Below are positions 1 through 10,628 of a DNA stretch of 64,000 nucleotides, one piece after another; position 1 is the first letter of the stretch, and each line of letters starts with the position of its first letter. The stretch comes from Gonocerus acuteangulatus (Eukaryota; Arthropoda; Insecta; Hemiptera; Coreidae): assembly GCA_946811695.1 (NCBI GenBank), contig OX328132.1, positions 94,901,456-94,965,455 on the forward strand. The letters run 5' to 3'. The translations under genes were made by a program, and so were the position numbers. The notes beneath the pieces are model-generated. The model was not told the origin of the DNA. It did not search any database and was given only the letters and a program-made list of their open reading frames with translations.

Positions 1-380
1 CTGAATTAAAGATTTTAAGAAAGACAAATTGCCATTTTTGTTTTTATCTCTCTTCATTATAAATCATTGTACGGCATTTGTTGTTTTAGCATTACATAGT
101 GCATTTAATGTAGTGTCAAGGCACAACAAGTTATTTGGGGGAAAAAATATATTTGCAATTAAAGAAAATTGTATAAGTGAAAATGTTCATTCACGCCGAG
201 ACAGAGTAAACGTAGTCACACATGATTGAGCCAGCCACTAAATAAATCATTAAAATTAAAAAATAACTTTAACACTGTGTAGAAGGTGACCTTTAGATGT
301 AATGAACTGCAATTATCAGTTAAAAAAAAAATAAAATACTTTTTTTAATTTTTTCCAGCATAAGATCAGGATTAGGATCT
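1..380. other. Unassigned AT-rich sequence
   Basis: No TIR, tRNA-like box, tandem array or conserved coding motif was seen. The short open frame at 29-229 has no recognisable domain. Confidence 0.4.
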
Positions 381-445
381 CTGTGCGGCGGCAGGAATTT
401 TCTCATTTCACGGCTCATTGAGAAAATTCCTCACTGGACCCTGGA

Positions 446-511
<66 letters not shown>
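381..511 (+). repeat. SINE-1 3' fragment with poly-A
   Basis: This matches the 3' body of the tRNA-derived SINE seen complete at 34,561 and 12,503: a GCGGCAGGAATTTTCTCAT start, an inverted AAAATTCCT partner, CCCTGGATGT, then about 62 A. The tRNA-like head with boxes A and B is missing, so the copy is 5'-truncated, which is typical of reverse-transcribed elements. Confidence 0.75.
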
Positions 512-513
<2 letters not shown>

Positions 514-990
514 AGGGTTTATACCGTGGGAGTTATTAAGATCTTATATTCTAAACTCTTAATAGCTTCCTGTAAAAACACGTAAGATTACACTGTTCCT
601 ATGAGTCGATATTTTTTTATTATTAATTTCTTTTAGGAGTTTTGACTAATTAGGTATTTTGCATTGTTTTTCATGTAAGTAGCTTAAAGACTAAATTTCA
701 TAGTTAGTTGTGTTTTTTTTTTTTTTTTTTTTTTGTTTTTTTTTTTTTAGATAAAAACTGTGCAATTATTCTAGTGTACGGCAATAAGAGACCGAGATGT
801 AGAGAAAGGTTGAATGTGGGCAGAGTCTGAAGGTAGAACCTTATAGGGGCAGGTTGTCGCTGGGACAAGGCAGACCGCCACTGACTCATGAGTCTCCTCC
901 TCCCACCTGGATCCTAACCACTACATTCCTTCATCGACTCTCCTTCCTTTATGGAATATTTAAACAGTCCAGGCAATGAATGCATAAAAA
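512..990. other. Unassigned sequence with a T-rich tract
   Basis: It contains a T-rich run at 711-749 and otherwise no repeat or coding signal that I could recognise. Confidence 0.35.
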
Positions 991-1552
991 TATCTATAGA
1001 TGGAAATTTTTGGAACAAAATTTTTGCCTTCGTAACTTTCTTTGAACTGGATAGGACGTGAACATATCAAAAGTCCCCGCCTTTAGCCCTAGTGCCGGGG
1101 GAAGGGGGTTTAGAAGATCCCATTTTCGGGGGTTTCACTTATATCTCGGAAACCTTGCGTCCTAGCGACATAACTATTTTTTCCCGTTTTTGACCGAATA
1201 ACTCTTCAACGATGCACCCAAAAAATAAATAATGGTTATAGGGTTGTAGAGAATTGCATTCCCATCAATTACATATATTACTTTGCTATTTTATGAATCT
1301 TACTTCAAACGTAAAAACAATTTCAGTGTTCATCGTGAAATCTGAACTTTGGCAACTAATAGTCCAGTCAACTAAGAGTTATAGATGGAAATGTTTGTAA
1401 CACATTTTTTGACTTCATGACTTTGTTTCGGCTAGTTAGGAGGTCAACATATCAAAAGTCCTAGAGAACCTATCCAGCCCAAACAAAGTTACGAAGCAAA
1501 ACATTTTGTTTCAAAAATTTCCATCTATAACTGTGCGTTGCCTGGTCTGTTA
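990..1552. repeat. Repeated units, two of them inverted
   Basis: A unit with TATAGATGGAAAT, a TTCGTAACTTTCTTTG-like segment and AACATATCAAAAGTCC occurs at about 1,000-1,075 (+) and 1,378-1,462 (+). It recurs inverted at about 1,470-1,535. The last two form a foldback with a short spacer. No TSD was identified. Confidence 0.5.
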
Positions 1553-1689
1553 TTAAATAATTCTTTTCTCCTTTTACTGGAGATGCATCAGGACTGCTCA
1601 GTACAGGATTCAAGTCCAGGGACAGCTGATCCTCTTGAGAATGTCTTCTTTTGAGGAAGCGCCATCTTAGATATAAGAACACAAAATAT

Positions 1690-1900
1690 TTCCATGAGAA
1701 CCGTTTTTGTAGAGAATTTGGCTAGCTTTCGAATGGTCACCTTCCACTTACCATTATTTCTTAACCATTTTCGAGATATTTAAGTAAATATTCAAAGAAC
1801 CAAAACCTTTTCATGTCTGTTAAAATTTGTTTAACTCCAAATGTTAAAAAATTGTTTGAGAAATTGATGCCCAAGCCTTTTTCTCTATTGCTTTAAATTT
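1690..1900 (+). repeat. A-family internal fragment
   Basis: The segment 'tttttgtagagaatttggctagctttcgaatggtcacc', followed by a 'ttttcgagatatt'-like stretch and a TGTCTGTTAA segment, matches the internal body of the A-family elements described at 5,165. Neither terminus is present. Confidence 0.55.
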
Positions 1901-2004
1901 GTTATTTTGTGTGACAGGTTTTCTCTTATAACTAAAGATATTTTGTAGGAGGTTTATTAAATTAAATAGTTACCTACTACTTACCACGATTTCGAATGAT
2001 CAAG

Positions 2005-2390
2005 TGGAGGGTTCAGAGCACAAGTAGACCAAGTCCATTTTTGACATTTTATGTTGTAATGGCTTTGAAGAGTATTACTAAAATGGTCCTTTTCAGTGCG
2101 ACAGGAGACTAAGTCCTAACTTCATTATTTTGCCACTTTTAGCAGTTCTTACTACACATCTGGAAGTCATTCTTATTAGTTATCAGAGGACAAGTAAGCC
2201 AAGTCCAAGTTATAAATATTATATGAACAAGGCTATATATTAATAATGTCATTGTTTAAGTTCAAATCCTTTTAAGACGTATACTGGTCAAAAGGATTTA
2301 TACAACGTCTCTACAATTAAAGCACATAAACCTTATTTTCAGAAAACTGTATAACATGGCCTTGGTCTAGTTGTGCTCTGAACCTTCCAA
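2005..2390. mobile_element. Inverted-repeat MITE (GGTTCAGAGCACAA TIR)
   Basis: The left arm at about 2,005-2,036 and right arm at about 2,358-2,390 are about 27 bp near-perfect inverted copies of GGTTCAGAGCACAA.TAGACCAAG, with three mismatches. The roughly 330 bp between them has no coding potential. TSD and superfamily are unresolved. Confidence 0.55.
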
Positions 2391-2540
2391 TTACATATGC
2401 CAAGACTAACCGTACCACCGTTGCCGTTGCAACCGTACTAGTCTGTTGATCTTTTTTTGGTTTGATTACATTTTACCCCTCTCTCCACTATTTCACGTTT
2501 CAGAACCCATAGACAACAAAAATAAAGGTAGTACTTTGTA

Positions 2541-2566
2541 TGTATGTATATAAATATATATGTATG

Positions 2567-2614
<48 letters not shown>
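2541..2614. repeat. (TA)n / TATG microsatellite
   Basis: Alternating TATG and TA repeats. The reading frame across it on the minus strand is a poly Ile-Tyr artefact. Confidence 0.9.
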
Positions 2615-2617
<3 letters not shown>

Positions 2618-2741
2618 TTTGATTGGTGAATGGCAGTTGTAGTTGAAGCACAATAATTAAAAACATTGGTGCGACCTCAGTAATTAGATTAATCAGGAGT
2701 TTGCAAACGAGGCTCTTTCACTAACACAAACAATGGGAGTA

Positions 2742-2938
2742 TAAAGGAAATAATTTCGGGAGGGGGCTAGGAAAAGTTCGGGGGGCTGATTTCCGGGGTA
2801 TGGAATACTAACAATTTAGAACCCGGAATAGTTTTAGCCAAAGTAAGTAATTAGTGATCTTATTTAATTTATTTTTAAGTGATTTATGATACACTTTTAC
2901 CGATTAAATCAAAATTTCGGGGGGGGGGGCTGCTTTGT
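2742..2938 (-). mobile_element. Degenerate CATGGGCG MITE copy (M7)
   Basis: It carries the internal segments of the CATGGGCGTATATA family in minus orientation: a TTTCGGG/G-run, GGTATGGAATACTAACAATTTAGA, GATCTTATTTAATTTATTTTTAAG and a closing TTTCGGGGG..CTGC. Both terminal 14 bp repeats are decayed. Confidence 0.6.
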
Positions 2939-3120
2939 GGAACGAAAGGATTTGTTTTCCTTATTTCGAACTTCCATCTTCAGTATGTAAATTAACTTTA
3001 TCTCCGAAAGATGATGGGCACCACGCTGTGTATCTAGCAACCCAACGTAAGTAGGCAGCTCATATTACTTTTTTTAAAATAAAGGTTTCTCTCTTTTGAC
3101 GCTTCTTCAGAAGCACTTCA

Positions 3121-4508
3121 CATGGGCGTATATCAGCGGATTCCAAACTGTGGAGCTCGCCCCCTTGGGGGGGGGGGGGGCGAGACTTTTGCAAAGGGGG
3201 GTGCAGGAGTTTTCACAGACAGCTGCGTTGTTTTAAGCAGACAAGCGCCGGCGAGGAGATGACACGGAAGCGGGAAAGGTATGGTAGGTGCCAGTTTCTT
3301 GGTACCTTCCGTATTCAAGGAAGTTAAGAGAACAGCCGCCGCACACTGGTAATTTTACGTGATCTAGCTGGACAAAATTATTTTATTACGGATTCTTATT
3401 GGAAATGACATGCTGATCACAAATATACCCCATTTTAGGGGTCAGAAATATATTCTTACCGTTGTTTTCAATTTTTCAGCGTAAAAGGTCGGTTTTTATT
3501 ACTTTTTAAGTTTTAACCAAAATTAATTTTTTTTATTTTTTTTTATTATTCTTATTTTTTTATAAATTTTTTAAAGGGAACAACAAGGCTTCAAGACTAG
3601 GTATTACAAATAATAAAAATAATAATTGAAAAAAAAATATATCGAAAATAATAATTGAAAACACAACAAGACAACAAAACAAATAATCAAAATTAAGTTA
3701 TCAAAACTAATAAATCATTCTTGGTCAAGTAACGTTTCATGCAACACATTAATTATTTCACCTGTAAAGGAATGAAACTCTTCCTTATGACGACGAATTT
3801 CCGCACTCATACTAGAAATATACGGATCGCTCGAGTATAGTAAAAACTGAAATACATCTTCAATATTCGATAGCCCCCACTACTGGCAGATGCACGTAAA
3901 TCTTCTACATCTGATTGCGTATCGTAATCCAAAATTTATCAAGCTACTCACCAAAACGTTTCTCAATAACACTTCTTGTACGGTTTGCTGTTTGCCACAT
4001 CACGTAAATGTCTGAAGAATGTCTCCAATTTTTTTTTTTTTTAATTTTTCTGGCAAATGAAATTGTTGGTGTAAATTTTTTATCCTGTTTTTTTTTCTTT
4101 TATGGAATTTGTAAGATCCAAATCTTACAAATATATTATGTAAGTAATCATGAGTAAATTAGCATGTATTTATGAAATTAGATAGGCATGAAAAATGAGG
4201 GGGGCGCAAAAAGTTTTAAATAAAAAAGGGGGCGCAGGTGCAAAAAGTTTGGAAACCGCTGGCGTATATAGAAAATAATTTCGGGGGGGGGGGGGGGCTG
4301 AGACCATTTCCGGTGTATGGAATACTAACAATTTAGATCTTGAAAGAGTTCTAGTCAACTAAAACGCTATTACACCCAAAATATAATATTTTTTATGAAC
4401 TAAATGATCTTATTTAATTTATTTTTAAGAGTTTTATGAAATTTTTACTGATCAACTCAAAATGTCGGGGAGGGGGGCTGCAGCCCCCCCCCCTTATATA
4501 CGCCCATG
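3121..4508 (-). mobile_element. CATGGGCG MITE M1, split by a hAT insertion
   Basis: The MITE has TIR CATGGGCGTATATA at the left and TATATACGCCCATG at the right, and is flanked by a perfect 8 bp duplication GCACTTCA (3,113-3,120 and 4,509-4,516). The interior is non-coding, with G-runs near one end and a CTGCAGCCCC block near the other. A 1,128 bp hAT element sits 13 bp inside the left end. An 8 bp TSD and CA...TG termini fit a non-autonomous hAT-type element, but no transposase source is visible. Confidence 0.85.
3134..4261. mobile_element. hAT element with 8 bp TSD
   Basis: The termini CAGCGGATTCCAAACT and AGTTTGGAAACCGCTG are imperfect inverted repeats of the CAG-type hAT class. They are flanked by a perfect 8 bp TSD GCGTATAT (3,126-3,133 and 4,262-4,269), which is made from the TIR of the host MITE. 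The inside is mostly non-coding. A short minus-strand stretch near 3,990-4,040 reads like a hAT transposase fragment (ETFFRHLRDVANSK) and is broken by a stop. Confidence 0.85.
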
Positions 4509-4516
4509 GCACTTCA

Positions 4517-4885
4517 CAAAGAAAGCTGAAATGAAGCCGTAAAAGAAATAACGGTGTCACGGTCAGTTACCTTCAGTGCCTACAAAAGGAGCGAACGCTG
4601 AAAGATAAATTATCACTTACTCCTAACAACCCGTGCTGTATTGTGAAGATCTTTTGCTTTTTCACTAGATACTCTCGAATCACTTTTTTTTTAATTTGAA
4701 CATATCTTGGGGTGAGTATTTCATAAATCCAAACAAACATTTTTAGTCAACCGCCTTTCCAGATTGCACTGGATTTCACCGGTTTCTATTGTTTTTTTTT
4801 TGGGGGGGGGGGAGTGACGAATCGAATGAAAACACTTTAAATGCACTTCCTTTAAACTTTTTAAAAGTGTAAATAACTAGAATTG
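4517..4885. other. Unassigned sequence
   Basis: Contains a T8-G10 homopolymer junction near 4,793-4,811. No gene or repeat boundary was recognised. Confidence 0.3.
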
Positions 4886-4886
4886 T

Positions 4887-5096
4887 GGGGTCTCACCGTG
4901 GTCTAGTGGCTAACAGTTTAGATTATCATGCGGGGGATGGTGGGTTCGAGTTCCACCGGCTCGGCGCACAGAGGTCAAAAATCGTCGAAAACGCTTAAAA
5001 CTCAATAAGTGTTGATGTTCTTGAGTTAGAAACCTGAAATTGTGCAAACTTACCAGTCTTATAACCACAATAAAGGTATTGATGAGTCACTCACAT
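4887..5096 (+). repeat. SINE-2 (tRNA-derived head, alternative tail)
   Basis: Pol III box A TGGTCTAGTGG and a box B-like GGTTCGAGTTCC are present, giving the same tRNA-like head as SINE-1. The body differs: CGCACAGAGGTCAAAAA, then GAAACCTGAAATTGTGCA, then a TCTTATAACCACAATAAAGG-like end and TTGATGAGTCACTCACAT. The same body recurs at 16,590-16,740. It looks like a distinct SINE subfamily sharing a head with SINE-1. Confidence 0.7.
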
Positions 5097-5455
5097 ATTA
5101 TCGAATTTAAATATTTTTATTAAAGTTGTTACTTTAGTACACACTGTTTTGACAAATAAAAAAAAGTCCGACTCGCAGGAACTGCAGCATCTTAGCGCGG
5201 TTCCGTTCATGTCCCTAGTGCCATTTGATAAGCTTAGAAAAGAAATAAACTTATTTTTTTTTATATATCTCGTGAAAATTGTCAAAATCCTCTCGAACAT
5301 CTCGAATAAAAGTGATATTAAGGCGTCAGGGACACCGACAGTAGCTAACTTTTACACAGAAGCGGAAATTACAGAATCTGGCTCTCATTCTAAAGCAAAG
5401 CTCTATAAATCAATACAAAATATACCTAATAAAGCCTTTCTAGAGGATACAGAAG

Positions 5456-5698
5456 CATGGGCGTATATGGGGGGGGGGGGCTGCAGCCCCTCCCGAAATT
5501 TTGAATTGATGATAAAAACTTCTCGTAAAACCCTTAAAAATAAATTAAATAAGATCACTTAGTTCATAAAACATAATTTATTTTACGTGTAATAGCGTTT
5601 GAGTTGCCTAAAACTATTCCAAGCTCTAAATATTTAGTATTCCATACCCTGGAAATGGTCTCAGCCCCCCCCCGAAATTGTTTTTATATACGCCCATG
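5456..5698 (+). mobile_element. CATGGGCG MITE M2, nested in A1
   Basis: TIR CATGGGCGTATAT to TATATACGCCCATG, 243 bp. It is flanked by TACAGAAG and TACAGACG, an 8 bp TSD with one mismatch. An orthologous copy at the same internal site is present in A5 (62,848-63,093), so it was inside the element before the two copies separated. Confidence 0.88.
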
Positions 5699-6109
5699 TA
5701 CAGACGGATCAAGAAGAAGTACACAAGATTGAGTAGAATACCCTGCCTAATATAGCCTATATAGAATAATATGCCGAATAAAACCTATCTAGTAAATACA
5801 CAAGGAGAAATAAAAGTCTTGACGAATAACAAGTCAAGAAAAAAAACTTTATTTAACAAAATAAAACAAAGTTTAGTTGCCCAACTACAATAGAATAATA
5901 TACCTAATTAAGTCTATGGAGTAGACACAAATGGACCAAAAACAAGTCTTGTGGAATATTGTTTTTTTTTTCTAATTAAATACTTTTTATCAATATTTAG
6001 TATATAACCTTTGTTGAAAACTATTGATTGCTAATTGATGAATCGGTTTACAACTAAGTAGTCTTTATGAATATTTAGTATATAACCTTATGTTTGGATC
6101 TAAGTTTTT

Positions 6110-6290
6110 GGGGTGCTCTCCGCCTAGGCTTTGTATTTGTGTCGGCAGATACCTGGGGTATATTTACAGCTCTTGAGGATTAACTCTTAGCAGGTAAATT
6201 TCCTGCGGCCCCCTGGTTTCTACGGGCATTGAACCGCCATATTCGCTCATAGTATCTAACCGTTGTGAAGTTTATTTTTTGGATTTTGGA
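6110..6290 (-). repeat. Possible tRNA-derived SINE inside A1
   Basis: Read on the minus strand, the segment has a box B-like GGTTCAATGCC near 6,220-6,235 and a cloverleaf-like flank; no good box A was found. The same segment sits in A5 near 62,290-62,470. It could equally be ordinary A-family body. Confidence 0.3.
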
Positions 6291-7998
6291 CTTAATATAG
6301 ATATGTAGACTAAATCATAGCAAGAAGTAATCCTCCGTCGTCGGTTCTTAACAATGTAGACTCGCTAATGTTATCCAATCTTAGATACATCGTAATTAAA
6401 ATCCACAGCAAAAACACGACATTTCATCAGAATCCCCTGCTGAATAAAACTTATATAGAATAATATGCAAAATAAAGCCTATCTAGTGGATAAAAATAGA
6501 GGAAAAAAGCCGTTCGTGGTGGTAGAAAATCTTAAAAGTATTTCGCTCAGAAATCTCCGAAATATTGTCACTAATTTTACGTATCCTGTTTTATAGCCAA
6601 ATAGATTTATATTCTATAATCAATAAGAAAAACCTACTAACAATAAAAAACTATGGGTAACAGATGAAAATAGGTAATACCAAGAATAATTCTAAAGAAC
6701 GAAATCAACACCAGTACTGTAATCTAGATATTCATACGGCATCTTCGAATTCTAACAAACAAAATATTGATTCTAATTATACGTATCCTGTTTTATTGAA
6801 AAATACATTTGACTACTATAAGCAATTAAAAACACTAGGGACTCGGAGTAGGAGCCTCGACAGTTTCAATACATTTGAAGGAAATCGACAAATCCAAAAC
6901 TGACATTTCATACGGTACAGCCTGATATATTTTTAACAATGAATTGTTTTTCTTATTTTAATTAATCTGTTTTATTGTCAAATACATTATCCAACTTTAA
7001 GCAATTAAAAAATAACAATTCGAATAAACGAAATCAATTACTTCAAAGTTTAAGCACTTATTTCTCCGATTGACATAGCCTAATCAAAAATTCTTCCGAA
7101 TCTTTTTTATAGAACATTTAGTAAGCTTTCGCATGGTAACCCTCCGTTTGCCAATATTCCTAACCGTCTTCGAGATATTAGGGAATGTATACGAAGTTCC
7201 CAAAACATTTCATGTCTGTTAATAAAATATTTTATTCTAATCCTTCCTTAGCTCAAATCGTAACCAAAATTTTAACATATTAGTGTTGATGAAATTCAAA
7301 CATGCAGAAAATGTTTCAACTGAATCCCATAATTTTAAGTATCAAAATCAAAGACAAAAAGAACAGTTCGAATAAGCGAAATCAATTACTTTAAAGTTTT
7401 AAGCACTTATTTCTCCCCTTGACATCGCCTAATCAAAACTTTCATTAGAACCTTTTTTGTAGATCATTTAGTAAGCTTTCTAATGGTATTCTACCGTTTC
7501 CCAAATTCTCAACCTTTTTCGAGATATTAAGGAAAGTATACAAAGTTACCAAAACTTTTTTATGTCTGTTAATAAAATATTTTATTCTAACCCTTCCTTA
7601 ACTCCAAACGCAACCAAAATTTCAACATATTAGTTTTAATGAAAGTAGAACATGTAGTAAATGTTTCAACTGAATCCCATGATTCTAAGTACCCAAACCA
7701 AAAACGGCATTCAAAAATTATTTTTTCAGTTTTCTCGAAAACGGTTAAAGCTATCGCCTTGAAAATGGTTCCATTCGTTTTCCTAGCCCAAGAAGCCTAT
7801 AAAAAGAGTACTTACAAGCTTATGAACTCAAAAACGTAAGCGTTACGATTTTTTTTGCGCGAATTTCGCCCCAAACGCCATCTTGCAGTGGGCGGATTTT
7901 GCTGGTTAACGAACTTGACCTTTTAAATTGGACGACAGATTTTTGTACCAAATTTCATCAAAATCGTACCATCAGGGAAGCCAGAAATGAGCGAACAG

Positions 7999-7999
<1 letters not shown>

Positions 8000-8090
<91 letters not shown>
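8000..8090. repeat. (TA)n microsatellite near the A1 3' end
   Basis: Two TA runs are separated by AAATAAATATATACA. The same position relative to the 3' end is occupied by TA runs in A2, A3, A4, A5 and A6, so the tract is a family feature. Confidence 0.9.
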
Positions 8091-8093
<3 letters not shown>

Positions 8094-8231
8094 AATTTGA
8101 ACTACCGTTATTTTCGGTCTCTAGGGGTTCTGAAACGCGAAATTTTCTAGTCGGCACTTCCGGATTGTTTCATTGTATCAACCTTATAAGCGGGGTTCCT
8201 CCCTATGGGGGAGGGAGGAACCGCGCTAAAA

Positions 8232-8790
8232 GAACATACAACTTTAAAACTACTGATAAATAATTGTTCAATTCCCACCGGCGCACAGTGCATCGACTAT
8301 GGACAAAAATCAAAAATTGTACTATTTTCTAACAAGTAAATTACCATTTGAAATCTATTAATAATCCTTGGAACACAATCTACTAGGATTATATCATTGT
8401 TTACTATTTTTTTAATGCCTATACAAAAAAGCAAAGTGCAACTACTAATCCTGTTACAATAAAAACTTCGCTAGTATCAGTTTATGTTTCTCATTGGGAT
8501 CATCTAGCTTTTCCTTAAAATTACATCTCCAAGTATGGAATTTACAGGTAAAGGTATGTATTTGAAAATGCCATATTGTGATTTCGAAAATTAAATCATT
8601 AGATAGTTTTCCATACTTGCATTTAATTTGACTCAATTTTGTTAACATTAAACCTTTAAACACGTTTTTAAAAAAAACATTAAATATCATTTCGTACTTT
8701 TTGAATATTCTCGAAACATTGAGTGAGTACTTTAATTTTCATTAACGTTTATGTGCTTCTGAGTGCTCCTTTAATTGTAGTTTATTTTTT
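8232..8790. other. Unassigned flank of A1
   Basis: A short segment near 8,270-8,300 (CCCACCGGCGCACAGTG) resembles the SINE-2 head-body junction. The rest is unrecognised. Confidence 0.3.
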
Positions 8791-8797
8791 TCAATAG

Positions 8798-9020
8798 AGC
8801 GAGTCATCATAACTCACGCCCAGCTGGCAGAAATATGTTTCAAGTACAAAGAGGTTGACCATATAACCATGGTCATGGAAGAACTATATGCGTTGCTGAA
8901 TGTTGAAAACCAAAGTGACGAATGTAAAAAAGAAGTAGCAAAGATAAGTAGGCTATTTTGTCTTAATATTAATAATAAATTAAAAGAAGCGCGAAGGGCT
9001 TACAAAAAAAATATATATAT
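8798..9020 (+). pseudogene. Candidate exon or decayed coding fragment, unknown
   Basis: An open frame from about 8,798 to 9,018 follows a splice-acceptor-like TTTATTTTTTTCAATAG. It encodes a charged, low-repeat peptide (ITHAQLAEICFKYKEVDHIT, then EELYALLNVENQSDECKKEV) with a helical, EK-rich composition unlike the surrounding AT-rich noise. It then runs into a (TA)n tract at 9,010, beyond which the frame becomes poly Ile-Tyr. No family was recognised. It may be an exon of a host gene, a TE-encoded fragment, or chance. Confidence 0.25.
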
Positions 9021-9252
9021 ATATATATATATTTTCCTGATAACTCTCACACTGATAATGTTGGGGTTCAATAAATTCAAAATTATATTATTATCTACAA
9101 CTATACCATTAGAAGAAATTCCATATGATAGGATCGGTTGTTTGGTTCGGAAATCTACATTTTCTTTAACGCATTATCCGACTATTTTGGTAAGAAATAT
9201 GGATATATTCGTAATCAGCATAAACGTTTCCATAAGGATCAATAAAAATTAG

Positions 9253-9775
9253 AATTTTGTTCCGTCCAGTAAGTAAACAAGGCAAATTAAATAGTTTGCG
9301 CGTCTAAATCCTTAGAATGCATAACTACAGAAAATGTCCGATGTCCAATGCTGAGGTTCCCACGATTCTTTGCTACTTACACAGTTTTATTTTTGTTACT
9401 GTATTTTTTTCGGGATTTGTAACCAAATCAAGGATTTGGGCTTACGTCACAATTCACATTTAGAACTCCTAGATTCAAAAATTGTTATTATTATTTTATT
9501 GAACGCCCATTATTTCCGTGAAGGCTAAAAGCTAAGTGATAACTCCGGCTGGTAGCATACGGTAGAATTATGTGCAATTCTTACTAGGGATTGGTGCATG
9601 GAGTAAGAGCAGGATGTAAGCACCCCTGTTTACGCGGCTAAATGGGGCATGACTGAATAACCGGATATGCAATTGTTCGACAAGTCTTACCTTCACGAAA
9701 TCACTACAACAGTTATATTGTTCAGAACTGCAAATAATATATTTCAGAACTTGTCCTCTCAATAAAGACGCCCAA
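9253..9775. other. Unassigned sequence
   Basis: No repeat edge, TIR or coding motif was seen. Confidence 0.3.
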
Positions 9776-10424
9776 CGCACAGTGGGGCCAAACGACATTA
9801 CGTGTTTCAAACAGGGCAACAGCCTCTAAATCGTATCTGATTTTAATGCATTTTGTTTAAATGAAAGCTAATAAAATTTCGAACAACTTTGTCTAGCTAG
9901 ATTTTTGTTTTTTGTTTCCCTTTTTTATTGTAAATAATTCACAAACTTTTACAATGGAACATAAAATAATATTTCATTTTTCATCTAACTAAATACCAGC
10001 ACTGATATCGTTGGAATTAAACATGGAAAAAGTAAAAATCTATTTTAAAATCATTTAAAAATCATATTATTTAAATCCTTCTTCTTATTTAATTGAGATA
10101 AATTTACGTATTAAAGATGTCATTCTGATTTTGTCCACTCTAATCAGGATTTGAATGTTTAATTTCAACGATATCAGTGCTAAAATTGAGTTAGATGAAA
10201 AATAAAATATTATTTTATATGTTCAATTGTAAAGGTTCGTGAATTATTTACACGTAATTCAATAAACACGAGAAATAAAAAACCAAAATTCTGGCTAGAC
10301 AACGTTGTTCTAAATTTTATTAGCTTTCATTTAAAATAAAATAAAACAAATGCATTGAAATCGGTTAAGATTTGGAGGCTGTAGCCTTTTTCGAAACACG
10401 AGACGTCGTTTGGCCCACTGTGCG
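9776..10424. mobile_element. Foldback element with about 250 bp arms
   Basis: The termini CGCACAGTGGGGCCAAACGA and its inverted counterpart ending GGCCCACTGTGCG begin arms of roughly 250 bp, separated by about 130 bp. Flanks ACGCCCAA and ACGTCCGA may be an 8 bp TSD with two transitions. A half copy of one arm occurs at 26,905-27,060. There is no coding content. Confidence 0.65.
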
Positions 10425-10555
10425 ACGTCCGATTAAAATTAAACATACACCAGTAGACTCTTGATCTTGGATGTGGGTGAATGTACATATATATATATAT
10501 ATATATATTATAGGATATTAATGTCACATCACATTGAAAATGTAATTAAGAAAAG

Positions 10556-10559
<4 letters not shown>

Positions 10560-10592
<33 letters not shown>
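10560..10592. repeat. (TA)n microsatellite
   Basis: A pure TA run just upstream of the Helitron-like repeat at 10,629. Confidence 0.9.
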
Positions 10593-10595
<3 letters not shown>

Positions 10596-10628
10596 GAAGG
10601 AGTAGAAAGATGATCGGGTTCAATATTA

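Larger units (their letters stand above)
5165..8231 (+). mobile_element. A1: full-length Helentron-like element
   Basis: The 5' end is AGTCCGACTCGCAGGAACTG preceded by an A-run, with a subterminal TTAGCGCGGTTCC at 5,192. The 3' end is a hairpin, GGTTCCTCCCT (8,194-8,204), a 7-nt loop and AGGGAGGAACC (8,212-8,222), followed by GCGCTAAAA. The mirrored 13 bp GGAACCGCGCTAA closes the element. About 100-230 bp before the 3' end lie long (TA)n tracts. The body is non-coding, with conserved 'tttctccgattgacat' and 'ttttcgagatatt' blocks. Subterminal inverted repeats, a microsatellite and a 3' stem-loop are known features of Helentrons; assignment to that group is my inference. The longest reading frames (5,149-5,562; 6,664-6,903; 7,639-7,839) have no known domain. 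Confidence 0.7.

Noticed and set aside
4887..4975. tRNA gene
   Set aside because: Boxes A and B are present, but the cloverleaf is not maintained and the unit is repeated with SINE bodies and poly-A tails.
6664..6903. 79-codon ORF conserved between 6,664-6,903 and 61,647-61,886
   Set aside because: The conservation is explained by A1 and A5 being recent copies of one element. The peptide is low complexity and differs by about one residue, like the non-coding flanks.
8194..8222. 3' hairpins of A elements as transcription terminators
   Set aside because: The hairpins recur at the ends of every A copy and match the subterminal repeat, so they are transposon ends.
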